DNA from: Ekhidna sp.
Lineage (GTDB): Bacteria; Bacteroidota; Bacteroidia; Cytophagales; Cyclobacteriaceae
Direction: 5' to 3'
DNA length: 64,000 nucleotides
NCBI GenBank assembly: GCA_014323825.1
Contig: JACONI010000103.1
Coordinates: 1 to 64,000 of the forward strand
Each line of letters begins with the position of its first letter. Positions within the stretch are counted from its first letter, which is position 1. Position numbers and translations under genes: made by a program. Positions 10,328 through 21,129 of the stretch are shown piece by piece. The notes under the pieces were generated by a model. It worked only from the letters and a program-made list of their open reading frames with translations, did no database searches and was not told the DNA's origin.

Positions 10328-10917
10328 TAACTTACCTGAAAGGAAGGTTAGCCTTCAAAGATCCTACACATTTAGTCGTAGATGTTAATGGAGTAGGTTA
10401 TGAATTAAAGATTAGCCTGACGACCTTCAGTTCTGTAAAGGATAAAGAAGACATTCTTATTCAAACTTATCTTCATGTCAAAGAAGATGCCCATACACTT
10501 TATGGTTTTTATGAGCAGTCCGAAAAGAAGAGGTTTCTTGATTTACTTTCTATTAACGGTGTAGGGCCAAGTACTGCATTAATGATTTTATCTTCTTTAG
10601 ATGCAAAGGAATTACAATCAGCGATCGTTCAGGAAGATGTCAAAATGATCCGGAGTGTAAAGGGGATAGGAGAGAAAACGGCTCAGCGAATTATTCTGGA
10701 ATTGAAAGATAAGATGAAAAAAGAAGGTTTATTAGATAAAAACCTTCAAATTCAATCACAAATTGATAATACACTTCATTCTGAGGCGTTATCTGCCTTG
10801 ACTACTTTGGGGATTAACAAATCAATTGCTGAAAAAACTGTGAATAAGATTTTGAAAGAATACGGAGAGGAAATTAAACTTGAAGAATTGATTAAACAAG
10901 CCCTCAAACGGTCTTAA
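10324..10917 (+). CDS. ruvA: Holliday junction branch migration protein RuvA
   Basis: A 197-residue protein of normal family length. An OB-fold occupies about 1-62. Two helix-hairpin-helix motifs follow: [10 protein letters not shown] (77-86) and [12 protein letters not shown] (112-123). The C-terminal ~50 residues form the domain that contacts RuvB. RuvA tetramers hold the four-way junction while RuvB drives branch migration during recombination repair. It overlaps maeB by 4 bp and is followed 26 bp later by sprA. No ruvB or ruvC is nearby. Confidence 0.97.
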   Translation: MITYLKGRLAFKDPTHLVVDVNGVGYELKISLTTFSSVKDKEDILIQTYLHVKEDAHTLYGFYEQSEKKRFLDLLSINGVGPSTALMILSSLDAKELQSAIVQEDVKMIRSVKGIGEKTAQRIILELKDKMKKEGLLDKNLQIQSQIDNTLHSEALSALTTLGINKSIAEKTVNKILKEYGEEIKLEELIKQALKRS

Positions 10918-10943
10918 CCAATCTAACCGACTAATCACTGTTT

Positions 10944-13900
10944 TTGAGAGGGAACTTTTATATACAACTGCTACTGGGAGGCGTATTGATTTTTGGGGCT
11001 TTAGTGGATGCAAAGGCATTATTCCAGCAACAAGACTCCGTTAAAAGTGATACCCTTCCCTATGAACCAACGGTAAAGCCTACTTTTCAGCCGACTTATC
11101 GCTTTGGTGATCCCTTTTCAAATCGAATATCACGGTCGCCTCTTTTCCTGAGAAATCCTTCGCAACTGGATATGCAGGTGAAGTTCAATCCTGATACGAC
11201 AGCCGAAGATGCCGGCATTACCTATTCAGTTTTTGAGCAAATTGGAGCACTCGACTTTCGCCCGGCTACCTTGATGAGTTTTGAAGAGTTTGACGAGTAC
11301 AATAACTCTCGGTTAAACAAAGAGTACTTTAAAGATCGATCCGCAGGGCTGGACGGAGAGAGTGCTGTCAGCGGTAGAAGCCTGATCCCAAGGCTTTATG
11401 TAAGTCCGATTTTCGATAGAATTTTTGGGGGGAGCTACGTGGACATACAGCCAAATGGATTTGTAAATCTGGATTTTGGCGGGAGGTTTCAGCGAGTAGA
11501 TAACCCTGCAATACCCCGAAGACAACAGCGAAACGGCGCATTCAATTTTAATCAGCAAATCAGCATGAGTGTGGTGGGCAAGGTTGGAGAAAAACTGGCC
11601 ATTACAGCCAATTTTGATAACAACAACACCTTTGATTTTCAAAATAACCTCAAGATAGAATATACAGGCTATGAAGAGGACATCATCAAAAAAATAGAAA
11701 TTGGTAATGTAAGTATGCCCGTAAGCAACTCTTTAATATCAGGTGCACAATCTCTTTTTGGACTAAAAACAGAACTTCAATTCGGAAAACTTTTTGTTAC
11801 AACGATACTCTCCCAACAACGAGGAAGAAGTGAGAATTTAACAATTGAAAGTGGCTTTCAGGGACAGGAGTTTGAGGTACAGGCTTCTGAATACGATGAA
11901 AACAGACACTTCTTTTTAGGGCATTTCTTTAGAGACAACTACGAGCGTTGGTTAGCCACAGCACCGCAGATAACCTCCGGCGTAAACGTAACCCGAATTG
12001 AACTTTACGTACTTAATCGAAACAATGATACCGAAACTACCCGAAATATTATCGGGTTGATGGACTTGGGAGAAGGTGCTGTGATTGCTAATGCGAATGT
12101 TTCTCCCAGCGGCGGAGTTCCTTCCGGGAACCCAACAAGAAATAATGCAAATGATTTATTTCAGCGTATTAATGTCAGATTACCGGTAGATCAAATTGAC
12201 GCGAATTTGGAGTCATTTGGGATCAATGGCCCGTTTGAAAGTGGAATTGACTTTCTGAAAGTGACGACAGCCCGAAGGCTGAGTGAGACCGAATATAATC
12301 TAAATAGTCAATTAGGCTATGTAACACTTACAAGGAGGCTTCAAAATGATGAAATGCTCGCAGTGGCTTATGAATATACATTTAATGGTGCAAATTATAA
12401 AGTAGGAGAACTCTACGAGGATTATCAGAACAGAGGGGAAGATCAGGCAATTTACCTGAAATTACTGCGTCCTAATCGAATCAATGTGGATGTGCCTAGC
12501 TGGGATTTGATGATGAAGAATATTTACAATCTCAATGCTGCCCAGGTCAGTCAGGAAGGGTTCCAACTTCGGGTGATCTACAGAGATGATGCAACAGGCC
12601 AGGACAACCCTTCTCTTCATGAAGGACAACAGCTTAAAGATGAGTTGCTGATCGAAGTTTTTGGTTTGGACAGACTAAATCCCAATAACGATCGCCAGCC
12701 TGATGGAAATTTCGATTTTATTGATGGTGTAACGATAGATACAAGAAATGGAAATGTGATTTTCCCTGTATTAGAACCTTTTGGATCAACCTTGCAGCGA
12801 AAATTCAATACGCCGGATGAAAACAGGCTGATTGAAAAATATGTCTATGACGAACTTTATGATGAACCAAAAGCACAAGCGGAGCTGAACGCAAACAAAA
12901 ATAAGTTCGTAATCGCTGGAAAACTGACTGCGGGCTCTGCGAGCCAGATTAAACTACCGGGAATTAATATTGCCGAAGGTTCGGTTGTTGTTACTGCCGG
13001 CGGACAGTTACTGACCGAAGGTCTTGATTATTCGGTAGACTACAATTTGGGATCGGTTAGAATCTTAAATGAGGGTATCCTTAATTCCGGTAAGACTATT
13101 AATGTAGCTTATGAAGATGCAGACCTCTTCAATTTCCAAACACGGACGCTTACCGGGACTCGATTTGATTATCGGTTTAATGAAAACTTCAATATTGGTG
13201 CAACCGTCCTCCATTTGAATGAAAGACAGGGACCTATAACAAGGTATGCCGTTGGGAACGAACCCACAGCAAATACTAAATATGGTTTTGATATCAATTA
13301 TCAAAATGAATCCCGGTTCCTTACCAAAATGGTTGATGCTTTACCATTGGTTAGCACAAAGGAGCCTTCGAATGTCTCCTTCAATGCAGAGTTTGCTCAG
13401 CTCATTCCGGGGACAAGCAACATTGTAAATGGAGAGGGCACTTCCTACATTGACGACTTTGAAGATGCCGTTAATACAATCAATATTGGGGGATGGCTAG
13501 CCTGGAAATTGGCCGCTACACCTCGCATTTTTAATGAGTCTTCCGATAGAGATATTACAAATAGGTTTCGATCTGCAAAGATCGCATGGTATACGGTAGA
13601 TAATAGTATTTTCTATCAGGCGGGAGGAAACAATCGGCCTGATAATATTTCATCTGAAGACCTGGAGAATTACTATGAAAGAGCCTATCTGCCTCAAGAA
13701 ATTTTCCCGCAGAGAGACCAGACACTTGTCAATTTTAATGAGCCGCTTTTTGATATTGCATACTTCCCCCAGGAAAGAGGTCAGTATAATTATAACCCCA
13801 ATGCAACGGTAGACCCACTTTCTGATCAGGAGCTACTGTTGGGGGATCCGGTGCAAAACTGGGGGGGTATCACAAGAGCAATCACAAATGAAGTCAACTT

Positions 13901-16900
13901 TGATAAGACAAATATAGAGTACATCGAATTTTGGTTACTAGACCCATTTATTCAGGATCAGGTCAGAGGGGCTGTCTTAGACGGTCGCTTGGATCGACCT
14001 AATTCAACCGGAGGACAATTGATATTCAATCTTGGAAGTATTTCCGAAGATGTAGCTAAGGATGATCAACATGCATTTGAGAATGGACTCCCTACAGATG
14101 GTGTGACACCAACAATTAATGATATTAACTCAGCGTGGGGACGAGTTTCCGAAGATCAATATCTTACCAATTTCTTCGAAAATTCAGCAGGTGCCCGGGA
14201 CAATCAGGATGTCGGGATGGATGGTTTGAATAACGACTCTGAACAACTAATTCTTCAGCAGAACACGCTTGCAGGTGTCGGGCTTTTTGCCGGAAACTTG
14301 GATGAAGTTGATGTTTCTGCGGACGATTTTGTTTACATATTGGATGGAAAATATGATGATAAGGACGCTAAAATCGTGGAGAGGTACAAGAACTGGAATG
14401 GTATGGAAAACAATTCACCTATTGCCGCTTCGGGCAATCAGGACTTCATCCCTGCTTCAAACACTTTACCTGATAATGAAGATTTGAATCAGGACAATAC
14501 TATTTCTAATCTTGAGGAATATTTTGAATACACTATTCCCTTAGCGTTTGGGAGTAATCCGATTGGAGGAAACTTAGCAGCTAATAGATTTATTAATGAT
14601 CAAATCACGGGGCCTGATGGTGTTTCAACGTGGTATCAGTTTAGAATTCCAATTCGAACGACAGGGAGGACAATTGGATCACCTTCTTTTGACAATATTA
14701 AATACATAAGAATGTACCTGACCGGCTGGTCGGAACCCGTAGTTTTAAGGATGGCGCAGTTCAGAATGGTTGGCAGTCGGTGGCGTAAGTACGAGGGATC
14801 ATTAAACGAGCCCGGTTTGAATGAAATTCCGAATGTTAATCCAACGGATTTCGATATCTCTGTAGTTTCCATTGAGGAAAACAGCACGAATGATGCCGGG
14901 GGAATTCGATACGTTCTGCCGCCGGGCTTAAGTCGTGATATTGATAATACAACTGCCCAAAATCGGAGATTCAATGAGCAATCGCTTCAGATCTGTATTG
15001 ATGACCTCAATGATAAAGACGGAAGAGGGGTTTATAAAAATGTTAACTTCGACTTGATTAATTACGGAAGAATCAAGATGTTTTTCCATGCGGAATCATT
15101 TAATAACAGCATAATCATGGACAATGAGGTCAATGCGTTTATAAGATTAGGTACTGACTTTGATGAAAACTATTACGAAGTAGAACTCCCACTGGTCATA
15201 ACTCCACTCGGGGTAAATGGCACAACCGAAGAAATAAGCAGATTAATTTGGCCTTTTGAGAATGAACTGGACATATCTATTCGAGAATTATTGGGCATAA
15301 AATCCGAACGTAACAGGCTGAATGTTGATGAGCTGAGCCCATACTCAGTACCATCTAATGATGGCCGATACACATTTACAATTAAAGGAAGACCGGACAT
15401 AAGTGCGGTTAAAATACTGATGCTTGGGGTTAGAAATCCGGGAGACGACAATTCTACATCTCCCAAGTCAGTCTGCGTTTGGGCAAATGAGCTTCGACTT
15501 ACAGATTTCGATTCGAACGCCGGTTGGGCAGCTAATGCCAGACTGAGCACAAAGCTTGCAGATTTGGGAACCATATCAGCTTCTACACGATATACTTCTA
15601 TTGGATTTGGAGGAATACAACAAAGAATTTCAGAACGCTCCAGAGCGGAGACAACGCAGTATGATATCTCTGCGAATGTTAATCTGGAAAAGTTCTTGAA
15701 GCCTGAGAAAACCGGCCTGGTAATTCCAATGTATGCAAGTTATGCAAAGACCAGAGTAACTCCTCAGTTTGACCCCCTAGATCCGGATATTCCACTGGAG
15801 GCCTCATTGGCAGCCTTTGACTCACAGGAAGAAAGGGACCAATATCGTAGAATAGTAGAAGACAGAACCACGAATAGGAGCATTAATTTTACAAATGTTC
15901 GAAAAGAAAAAGTAAATACAGAATCCCCCAGTCGCATTTATGATATTGAGAACTTTTCATTTAGCTATGCATACAGTGATCGGGTAACAAGCAATGTTAC
16001 TACTCAAAAACTGTTTAATAAAACAGTCTCCGGAGGAGTAAATTATAATTATACGCCCTCAACTCTAAGCATTGAACCCTTTAAAAATTATGAGAAGCTT
16101 TCAAGCCCCTACCTCGCGCTGATTAAGGACTTCAACTTTTCGCCTCTCCCTTCAAATTTTTCTTTTTCTGCCAATCTAAGGAGGGATTTTAGATCCACCA
16201 CTTTCTACGACAATAATTTACAACCTCTTGATCCGCTATACGAACGTCTTTTCACATTTGTGAGGAATTATGGATTCAGATGGGATTTCACAAAAAGCCT
16301 TGGACTAACTTATAATGCGGTTGCAAATGCTGTAATAGATGAACCGGAAGGAGTCATTGAGGGGGACATCTCGACCTCCTCGGAGAAAAGATATATTTGG
16401 GACCAAATTCTAAATCTGGGCAGACTTAAAAACTTCAATCAAAACATAAGTCTTAATTATGCTCTTCCATTGGATAAACTACCATTTACGGACTGGATAT
16501 CATCGGATGCAAGGTATTCAGTGGGTTACTCCTGGATAGCCGGAGCCATTGAAAATGGAGGAGCTGATCGCTTTATTGAAGATCCTTCCGATCCGACACA
16601 ACAGATAGACCTTTTCTTTGGAAACTTCATCAGCAATCAGCGAACAATTGGGCTTAATGCAGGAATTGATATGAATAAGCTTTATAACAAAGTAACATTT
16701 CTCAAAAATGCAAATACACTATCAGGTCAGGATGAGAAAGTAAGTTCCGGGAATCAAATCTTAAAGTTTTTGATGATGCTCCAGTCAATAAATGGTTCTT
16801 ATAATATCAATGAGGGTACTTCACTTTCCGGGTTTGCTCCGCGTGCTTTTTTATTCGGAATGGATAGTTCTTTTAATGCACCCGGTATTCAGTTTATCTT

Positions 16901-18125
16901 AGGGAGTCAGGATCCGGGGATTCGTCAGAAGGCCGCTCGCAATGATTGGTTGATAAAAAACGATGACTTAAATTCTCCTTTCCAACAGACCTACGGGACT
17001 GATCTGAACATCCAAGCTGATTTACAGCCGTTCAATGATCTGAAAGTTCAACTTACATGGAACCGGGGAATTAATAATCAGTATCAGGAAATCTTTAGGT
17101 TTAACACAGATGAAGGTGGATTTGAGACACTTACCCCTTCGCGTTCCGGGAGCTATTCAACTTCATTTCTATCTATTGCGACTGCCTTTGAGCCGGATAA
17201 TGACAATAACTTTTCACAAGCGTTTGATGATTTTGAGCAAAATTTGTTGTCCATCAGAAGAAGACTTAACGAGTTGAATCCGTCGGTTGACGTAAATAAT
17301 GGGATATTTTATGATACTCTTTCACAAGATGTTTTAGTGCCGGCTTTTATTGCAGCTTATTCGGGTAAAGATGCAGGTTCGGTTGAACTTACACCTTTTC
17401 CTAAGACCCCTCTCCCAAATTGGAGATTGGACTATACCGGTCTGACAAACCTCCCGGCTATTGCGGAAATATTTTCTTCATTTACTATTTCCCACGGTTA
17501 TAATTCCACATATAGTGTGTCAAGTTTCACAAATTCCTTAAACTATGATGATAGCGTAATCGGACTGCAAAATGATATTTTGGATTATCCATTAGCTGAA
17601 GATGACGGTATCGGCAGACTTGTTCCGGTCTACATCATTAATCAAGTATTGATTTCCGAGCAATTTGTTCCACTTATTGGGTTTAATATCCGAACCCAAA
17701 ATAATATTTCTGCCCGATTGGAGTTCAAAAAGAGCAGAAACTTATCATTGAACCTCTCAAATGCACAAATCGCTGAGACCACGAACAATGATATTACCTT
17801 GGATTTCGGTTATTCCAAAGTAGGGTTCAAGCTGCCGTGGAGATGGCAGGGAAGAACCATTACTTTACAGAATGATATTACATTCAGAATAGCAGCCTCT
17901 GTAAGGAATTCGAAAACAGTTCAGCGGCGTATTTTTGAGAAAGCCATACTCACCAATGGTAATCGGAGCTATCAAATCAGACCTACCATAACATATAAAA
18001 TAAACAAAAGGCTGGACTTCAGTTTTTACTTTGAAAGGAACGTTACTGACCCAAGAGTATTGAGTTCTTATCGCAGGGCTACCTCTGCTTTCGGAATTCA
18101 ATTAAGATTTGGGTTATCACAGTAG
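10944..18125 (+). CDS. sprA: T9SS outer-membrane translocon / gliding protein SprA
   Basis: A 2393-residue protein, about the size of Flavobacterium johnsoniae SprA. It has an N-terminal signal (about 1-23), then sequence rich in aromatic and Asn/Asp residues typical of very large beta-barrels, and ends in a barrel-like strand (GIQLRFGLSQ). SprA forms the giant outer-membrane channel through which proteins with C-terminal sorting domains leave the cell, and it is needed for gliding in many species. TTG 10944 is the best start: an in-frame stop lies at 10932-10934 and the signal peptide begins right after. Placement behind ruvA is common in the phylum. Likely clients in this window are the products at 3-1004 and 37493-41982. 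Confidence 0.95.
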   Translation: MRGNFYIQLLLGGVLIFGALVDAKALFQQQDSVKSDTLPYEPTVKPTFQPTYRFGDPFSNRISRSPLFLRNPSQLDMQVKFNPDTTAEDAGITYSVFEQIGALDFRPATLMSFEEFDEYNNSRLNKEYFKDRSAGLDGESAVSGRSLIPRLYVSPIFDRIFGGSYVDIQPNGFVNLDFGGRFQRVDNPAIPRRQQRNGAFNFNQQISMSVVGKVGEKLAITANFDNNNTFDFQNNLKIEYTGYEEDIIKKIEIGNVSMPVSNSLISGAQSLFGLKTELQFGKLFVTTILSQQRGRSENLTIESGFQGQEFEVQASEYDENRHFFLGHFFRDNYERWLATAPQITSGVNVTRIELYVLNRNNDTETTRNIIGLMDLGEGAVIANANVSPSGGVPSGNPTRNNANDLFQRINVRLPVDQIDANLESFGINGPFESGIDFLKVTTARRLSETEYNLNSQLGYVTLTRRLQNDEMLAVAYEYTFNGANYKVGELYEDYQNRGEDQAIYLKLLRPNRINVDVPSWDLMMKNIYNLNAAQVSQEGFQLRVIYRDDATGQDNPSLHEGQQLKDELLIEVFGLDRLNPNNDRQPDGNFDFIDGVTIDTRNGNVIFPVLEPFGSTLQRKFNTPDENRLIEKYVYDELYDEPKAQAELNANKNKFVIAGKLTAGSASQIKLPGINIAEGSVVVTAGGQLLTEGLDYSVDYNLGSVRILNEGILNSGKTINVAYEDADLFNFQTRTLTGTRFDYRFNENFNIGATVLHLNERQGPITRYAVGNEPTANTKYGFDINYQNESRFLTKMVDALPLVSTKEPSNVSFNAEFAQLIPGTSNIVNGEGTSYIDDFEDAVNTINIGGWLAWKLAATPRIFNESSDRDITNRFRSAKIAWYTVDNSIFYQAGGNNRPDNISSEDLENYYERAYLPQEIFPQRDQTLVNFNEPLFDIAYFPQERGQYNYNPNATVDPLSDQELLLGDPVQNWGGITRAITNEVNFDKTNIEYIEFWLLDPFIQDQVRGAVLDGRLDRPNSTGGQLIFNLGSISEDVAKDDQHAFENGLPTDGVTPTINDINSAWGRVSEDQYLTNFFENSAGARDNQDVGMDGLNNDSEQLILQQNTLAGVGLFAGNLDEVDVSADDFVYILDGKYDDKDAKIVERYKNWNGMENNSPIAASGNQDFIPASNTLPDNEDLNQDNTISNLEEYFEYTIPLAFGSNPIGGNLAANRFINDQITGPDGVSTWYQFRIPIRTTGRTIGSPSFDNIKYIRMYLTGWSEPVVLRMAQFRMVGSRWRKYEGSLNEPGLNEIPNVNPTDFDISVVSIEENSTNDAGGIRYVLPPGLSRDIDNTTAQNRRFNEQSLQICIDDLNDKDGRGVYKNVNFDLINYGRIKMFFHAESFNNSIIMDNEVNAFIRLGTDFDENYYEVELPLVITPLGVNGTTEEISRLIWPFENELDISIRELLGIKSERNRLNVDELSPYSVPSNDGRYTFTIKGRPDISAVKILMLGVRNPGDDNSTSPKSVCVWANELRLTDFDSNAGWAANARLSTKLADLGTISASTRYTSIGFGGIQQRISERSRAETTQYDISANVNLEKFLKPEKTGLVIPMYASYAKTRVTPQFDPLDPDIPLEASLAAFDSQEERDQYRRIVEDRTTNRSINFTNVRKEKVNTESPSRIYDIENFSFSYAYSDRVTSNVTTQKLFNKTVSGGVNYNYTPSTLSIEPFKNYEKLSSPYLALIKDFNFSPLPSNFSFSANLRRDFRSTTFYDNNLQPLDPLYERLFTFVRNYGFRWDFTKSLGLTYNAVANAVIDEPEGVIEGDISTSSEKRYIWDQILNLGRLKNFNQNISLNYALPLDKLPFTDWISSDARYSVGYSWIAGAIENGGADRFIEDPSDPTQQIDLFFGNFISNQRTIGLNAGIDMNKLYNKVTFLKNANTLSGQDEKVSSGNQILKFLMMLQSINGSYNINEGTSLSGFAPRAFLFGMDSSFNAPGIQFILGSQDPGIRQKAARNDWLIKNDDLNSPFQQTYGTDLNIQADLQPFNDLKVQLTWNRGINNQYQEIFRFNTDEGGFETLTPSRSGSYSTSFLSIATAFEPDNDNNFSQAFDDFEQNLLSIRRRLNELNPSVDVNNGIFYDTLSQDVLVPAFIAAYSGKDAGSVELTPFPKTPLPNWRLDYTGLTNLPAIAEIFSSFTISHGYNSTYSVSSFTNSLNYDDSVIGLQNDILDYPLAEDDGIGRLVPVYIINQVLISEQFVPLIGFNIRTQNNISARLEFKKSRNLSLNLSNAQIAETTNNDITLDFGYSKVGFKLPWRWQGRTITLQNDITFRIAASVRNSKTVQRRIFEKAILTNGNRSYQIRPTITYKINKRLDFSFYFERNVTDPRVLSSYRRATSAFGIQLRFGLSQ

Positions 18126-18342
18126 TGAAATTCGAGTCAAAGAGGATATTGCTAAAATGGAGTAGATCTGCAATACCATCATTTTCTATGTATAAACTAG
18201 CAATTTCCTTCAGGTTTATTTAAAGCCTTACAGACACACTTTTTAGGTCGGGATCAATCATTGATTTGCTTGGCTAAGGAAAAAGCGATTTGTATTCAAC
18301 GAAAAAAACCTTTTACATAATGAACATAAAGGCTTTTATGTG

Positions 18343-18417
18343 TCGGGGTAGTAGGATTCGAACCTACGACCCCCTGCTCCCAAAGCAGGTACGCTAACCG
18401 GACTGCGCTATACCCCG
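18343..18417 (-). tRNA. tRNA-Pro (TGG)
   Basis: A complete cloverleaf on the minus strand. The acceptor stem CGGGGTA pairs with TACCCCG, the anticodon stem CCTGC/GCAGG encloses loop TTTGGGA with anticodon TGG, and the T arm is GTAGG-TTCGAAT-CCTAC. The discriminator is A and CCA is not encoded. On the minus strand a TACATTTG (+ coordinates 18442-18449) with a TTG 22 bp further upstream could be its promoter. Confidence 0.96.
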
Positions 18418-18800
18418 TGTGCCATTTCCGAAAACAAAATACAAATGTAGAGATTTTGAAATCTAAAATATCAATCAACTGAAGCTTTTGATTGAAAAAA
18501 TGAAATTCTACGCTTTAGTAATTTTCATATTTTTTATTGCATCATAACCCTCATATGACCCAATCCTATGAAATACTTTGATCCGGACAGAAGTCTCATT
18601 CCAACTCTGCAAGGTTGGAAAAGCAGATATTTCAAGGTAGTAAAAAAGTAAGATGGACGAAGGCATACTCAATTGCTGACCTTATGATGAACAAAAACGA
18701 GAATGACATCATTTATTTCGGAAATAAAAGAGTGATCGGTGAAACTAGATTCTTAACGATCCTGAATAAATAAAAACATTTATTTAAAGGAGTTTTACAG
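18418..18800. other. Spacer between two tRNA genes
   Basis: Apart from the possible tRNA-Pro promoter there is no supported gene. A 27-codon ORF (ATG 18568) and short neighbouring frames are too short and unlike anything recognised. No integrase or attachment-site duplication is seen next to either tRNA. Confidence 0.4.
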
Positions 18801-18874
18801 TAGCGAGGAGGGGAGTTGAACCCCTGACCTCCGGGTTATGAATCCGACGCTCTAACCAACTGAGCTACCTCGCC
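18801..18874 (-). tRNA. tRNA-Met (CAT)
   Basis: A minus-strand cloverleaf: acceptor GGCGAGG with CCTCGCT (G1-T72 wobble), D arm with AGCTCAGTTGGTTAGAGC, anticodon loop TTCATAA with CAT, T loop TTCAACT, discriminator A. The anticodon stem has an A-C at 31/39. The G1-T72 wobble and the D arm fit elongator Met or a lysidine-modified Ile(CAU) better than initiator; base modification cannot be read from DNA. Confidence 0.93.
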
Positions 18875-18992
18875 GTTTTGTGGCTTGAAAGGAGCCTTTC
18901 CCAAAAAGAACGTAAACTTAGAAAGATTTCTTTTTAATCATGGACTTGCAGTAATAGATTTTTTTCTTATCTTATCCAAAAATTTCTCTATC

Positions 18993-19379
18993 ATGGCCAA
19001 ATATCAATATGTGGGCGAATTTGAGTTTAATGCCTCTAAAAAAATGCTCTTTCCATATTTCAGCACTGCCTCAGGGTTAGCCCAATGGTTTGCTGATAAC
19101 GTTAATGTCAACAATGAGGATAAAATTTATACCTTTATCTGGGATGATGACGAGACGAGAGCTAAAATCACCTCAAACAGAACCAATCATCATACAAGGT
19201 TTGATGTCATTAATGAAGAAGATGATGATCCAAATTTCTTCGAGTTTAAAATTGAAATGAATGAACTTACACAGTCCGTATATGTGAGGATTACTGATTA
19301 TTCAGACATGGACGAAGAAGAGGCTGCTGAACTTTGGGAAGCCCTGATCCATGATCTGAAAGAAATTGTTGGAGGCTGA
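18993..19379 (+). CDS. START-like (SRPBCC/AHSA1-type) domain protein
   Basis: A 128-residue acidic protein consisting of one START-like fold: an initial strand MAKYQYVGEFEF, then the helix FPYFSTASGLAQWFADNV, central strands and a long C-terminal helix (EEEAAELWEALIHDLKEIV). This fold binds hydrophobic ligands or partner proteins; the ligand here is unknown. ATG 18993 is preferred over 18885 because the domain starts exactly there and the longer reading adds 36 residues unlike the family and would begin next to the tRNA-Met gene. The permease gene follows within 55 bp on the same strand. Confidence 0.8.
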   Translation: MAKYQYVGEFEFNASKKMLFPYFSTASGLAQWFADNVNVNNEDKIYTFIWDDDETRAKITSNRTNHHTRFDVINEEDDDPNFFEFKIEMNELTQSVYVRITDYSDMDEEEAAELWEALIHDLKEIVGG

Positions 19380-19392
19380 TTTTGTAAGGTAC

Positions 19393-19424
19393 TTTTATTG
19401 CTGCCATCTGTTTCTCTAACTTTG
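19393..19424 (+). promoter_or_regulatory. Candidate promoter just before lptF/G-type gene
   Basis: TAACTTTG at 19417-19424 matches the -7 element; a TTTT at 19393-19396 sits at the right 20-bp spacing but is a poor -33. The ATG at 19432 would be almost leaderless. Confidence 0.35.
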
Positions 19425-19431
19425 CTTGTAT

Positions 19432-21129
19432 ATGAAGAAACTGGATGTTTTCATGCTTAAGGCATTTATTGGGCCGTTCGTACTTACCACTGGGATAGCG
19501 ACATTTATTCTTCTTATTCAATACCTGCTCAAATACTTTGATGACTTGGTGGGTAAAAATCTGGGAGTATCCGTTTTTGCTGAATTGCTCTCCTACTTTT
19601 CACTAAACATGCTGCAAAATGCGCTTCCTCTTGGTGTTTTAGTTGCATCCCTCATGACTTTTGGAAATTTGGGGGAGCATTTTGAATTGACCGCAATAAA
19701 AAGTGCAGGTATCTCCTTGATTAGGATTTTAAAACCGGTATTTGTATTTGTTGTTTTTGTTGCTATTGGAATGTTCTTCTTCAACAATTACATCATCCCT
19801 GCCGTCAATCTAAAGGCTTACAGTCTTCTTTATGATATCAAACAAACAAAGCCTGCACTTGACATCAAAGAAGGAGCCTTTTATAATGGTATACCGGATT
19901 ATAGTATCAAGGTAAAGGAAAAATTACCTGATGGGAAAACCCTAAAAGATATTATTATTTATGATCACTCGGAAGGAAGAGGTGACCATACGATTATCCT
20001 GGCTGATTCAAGTTTGATGTATACCATATTAGATGATAAATACCTTAAACTGGAATTATTTGACGGTAATTATTTCTCCGAAGAGGCGAAACCGGGAAGT
20101 ACGGTAGATCAGTTTTACAGGACAAAATTTCAAAAGATGGACCTGGTCTTTAGTCTGTCATCTTTCGATTTGAAGAGAAGAAAAGAAGAATTATTTCAGA
20201 ATAATCGTCAGATGAAGAATATCAGGGAGCTAAAGCATGCTGTTGATTCTTTTAAGCATGAATTTTACAAACAGAAAGCAGACTTTCTTAATAACACAAG
20301 AAGGTACTTCAAATATCATCTTAACTCAAGGGAGTTCTTCCGGGAGAAGATTATTCCTTTAGATTCAGCCGGAAGAGATTCTATTGAGAAGTTCTATCAG
20401 GAAAAGTACGGAAAGGCTTCCATTTTTTCCATTGAGACTTTTGAATTTCCAGTTGACCTCCTTAAACAGGATACCGAGAAAGAAGAGAAGGCTGAAAATC
20501 TCAGGATAAGTGCTGTGGAGGATATAAAATTTGTGAATGCAATGACATCAGAGGATCCCGTGGATTCCTTGAAAGGAGAAACGACATTTGAAGAGATTCG
20601 CCTGAATGAAATTAATCCGGACACGTTGAATTGGGAACATTTGGAGAAATATATAGAGGTTCAGGGGCTAACAGCTAAATTTTTTGCCGAAAATTCTTTA
20701 AGTAATGCTCGAAATATCAAAGTAAATCTGTCGTCCGCCAAAGCAAGAGTTTATAAGCTAAAAAGGGATATCAACCGATTTACGATGGAGAAAGAAAAAA
20801 AATACACAATAGCAGTTGCCTGTATATTGATGTTTATGATTGGTGCGCCTCTTGGGGCGATTATCAAGAAGGGAGGTTTGGGGGTACCCGTCATTATTGC
20901 AGTCTTTTTCTTCATCACGTACTACATCATAGGAAGTATTGGTAATCAGCAGTCAAAAGAATTGCAACTGGACCCTTACATCGCAATTTGGATGTCGGAT
21001 GTTGTGTTGCTTCCGTTTGGTTTGTTCTTTTTAAGACAGGCACATATTGATGCAAGATTATTTGAGATAGACAGCTATTTAGTCTGGTTCGAAAAGATTA
21101 AAAATAGATTTGCTAAGAATAGTAAATAG
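19432..21129 (+). CDS. LptF/LptG family permease (lipopolysaccharide export)
   Basis: A 565-residue inner-membrane protein of the YjgP/YjgQ family. It starts MKKLDVFMLKAFIGPF, a typical start of the first helix. N-terminal helices lie at about 10-125 and C-terminal helices at about 460-550, with a long periplasmic region between them (jellyroll-like, then coiled-coil rich in Lys and Glu). In LPS export, LptF and LptG pair with the LptB ATPase to pull lipopolysaccharide from the inner membrane toward LptC/A/D. It is longer than the ~360 residues of E. coli LptF, as is usual in Bacteroidota. Which of the two paralogues it is cannot be decided here. ATG 19432 is chosen over TTG 19426. Confidence 0.9.
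   Translation: MKKLDVFMLKAFIGPFVLTTGIATFILLIQYLLKYFDDLVGKNLGVSVFAELLSYFSLNMLQNALPLGVLVASLMTFGNLGEHFELTAIKSAGISLIRILKPVFVFVVFVAIGMFFFNNYIIPAVNLKAYSLLYDIKQTKPALDIKEGAFYNGIPDYSIKVKEKLPDGKTLKDIIIYDHSEGRGDHTIILADSSLMYTILDDKYLKLELFDGNYFSEEAKPGSTVDQFYRTKFQKMDLVFSLSSFDLKRRKEELFQNNRQMKNIRELKHAVDSFKHEFYKQKADFLNNTRRYFKYHLNSREFFREKIIPLDSAGRDSIEKFYQEKYGKASIFSIETFEFPVDLLKQDTEKEEKAENLRISAVEDIKFVNAMTSEDPVDSLKGETTFEEIRLNEINPDTLNWEHLEKYIEVQGLTAKFFAENSLSNARNIKVNLSSAKARVYKLKRDINRFTMEKEKKYTIAVACILMFMIGAPLGAIIKKGGLGVPVIIAVFFFITYYIIGSIGNQQSKELQLDPYIAIWMSDVVLLPFGLFFLRQAHIDARLFEIDSYLVWFEKIKNRFAKNSK

Noticed and set aside
18568-18775. Possible small gene between the tRNAs (MKYFDPDRSL...)
   Set aside because: 27 codons only, then a stop; no start site or similarity recognised.
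18343-18874. tRNA-associated integrated element
   Set aside because: Two tRNA genes lie together but no integrase, direct repeat of a tRNA 3' end or foreign gene block is seen beside them.
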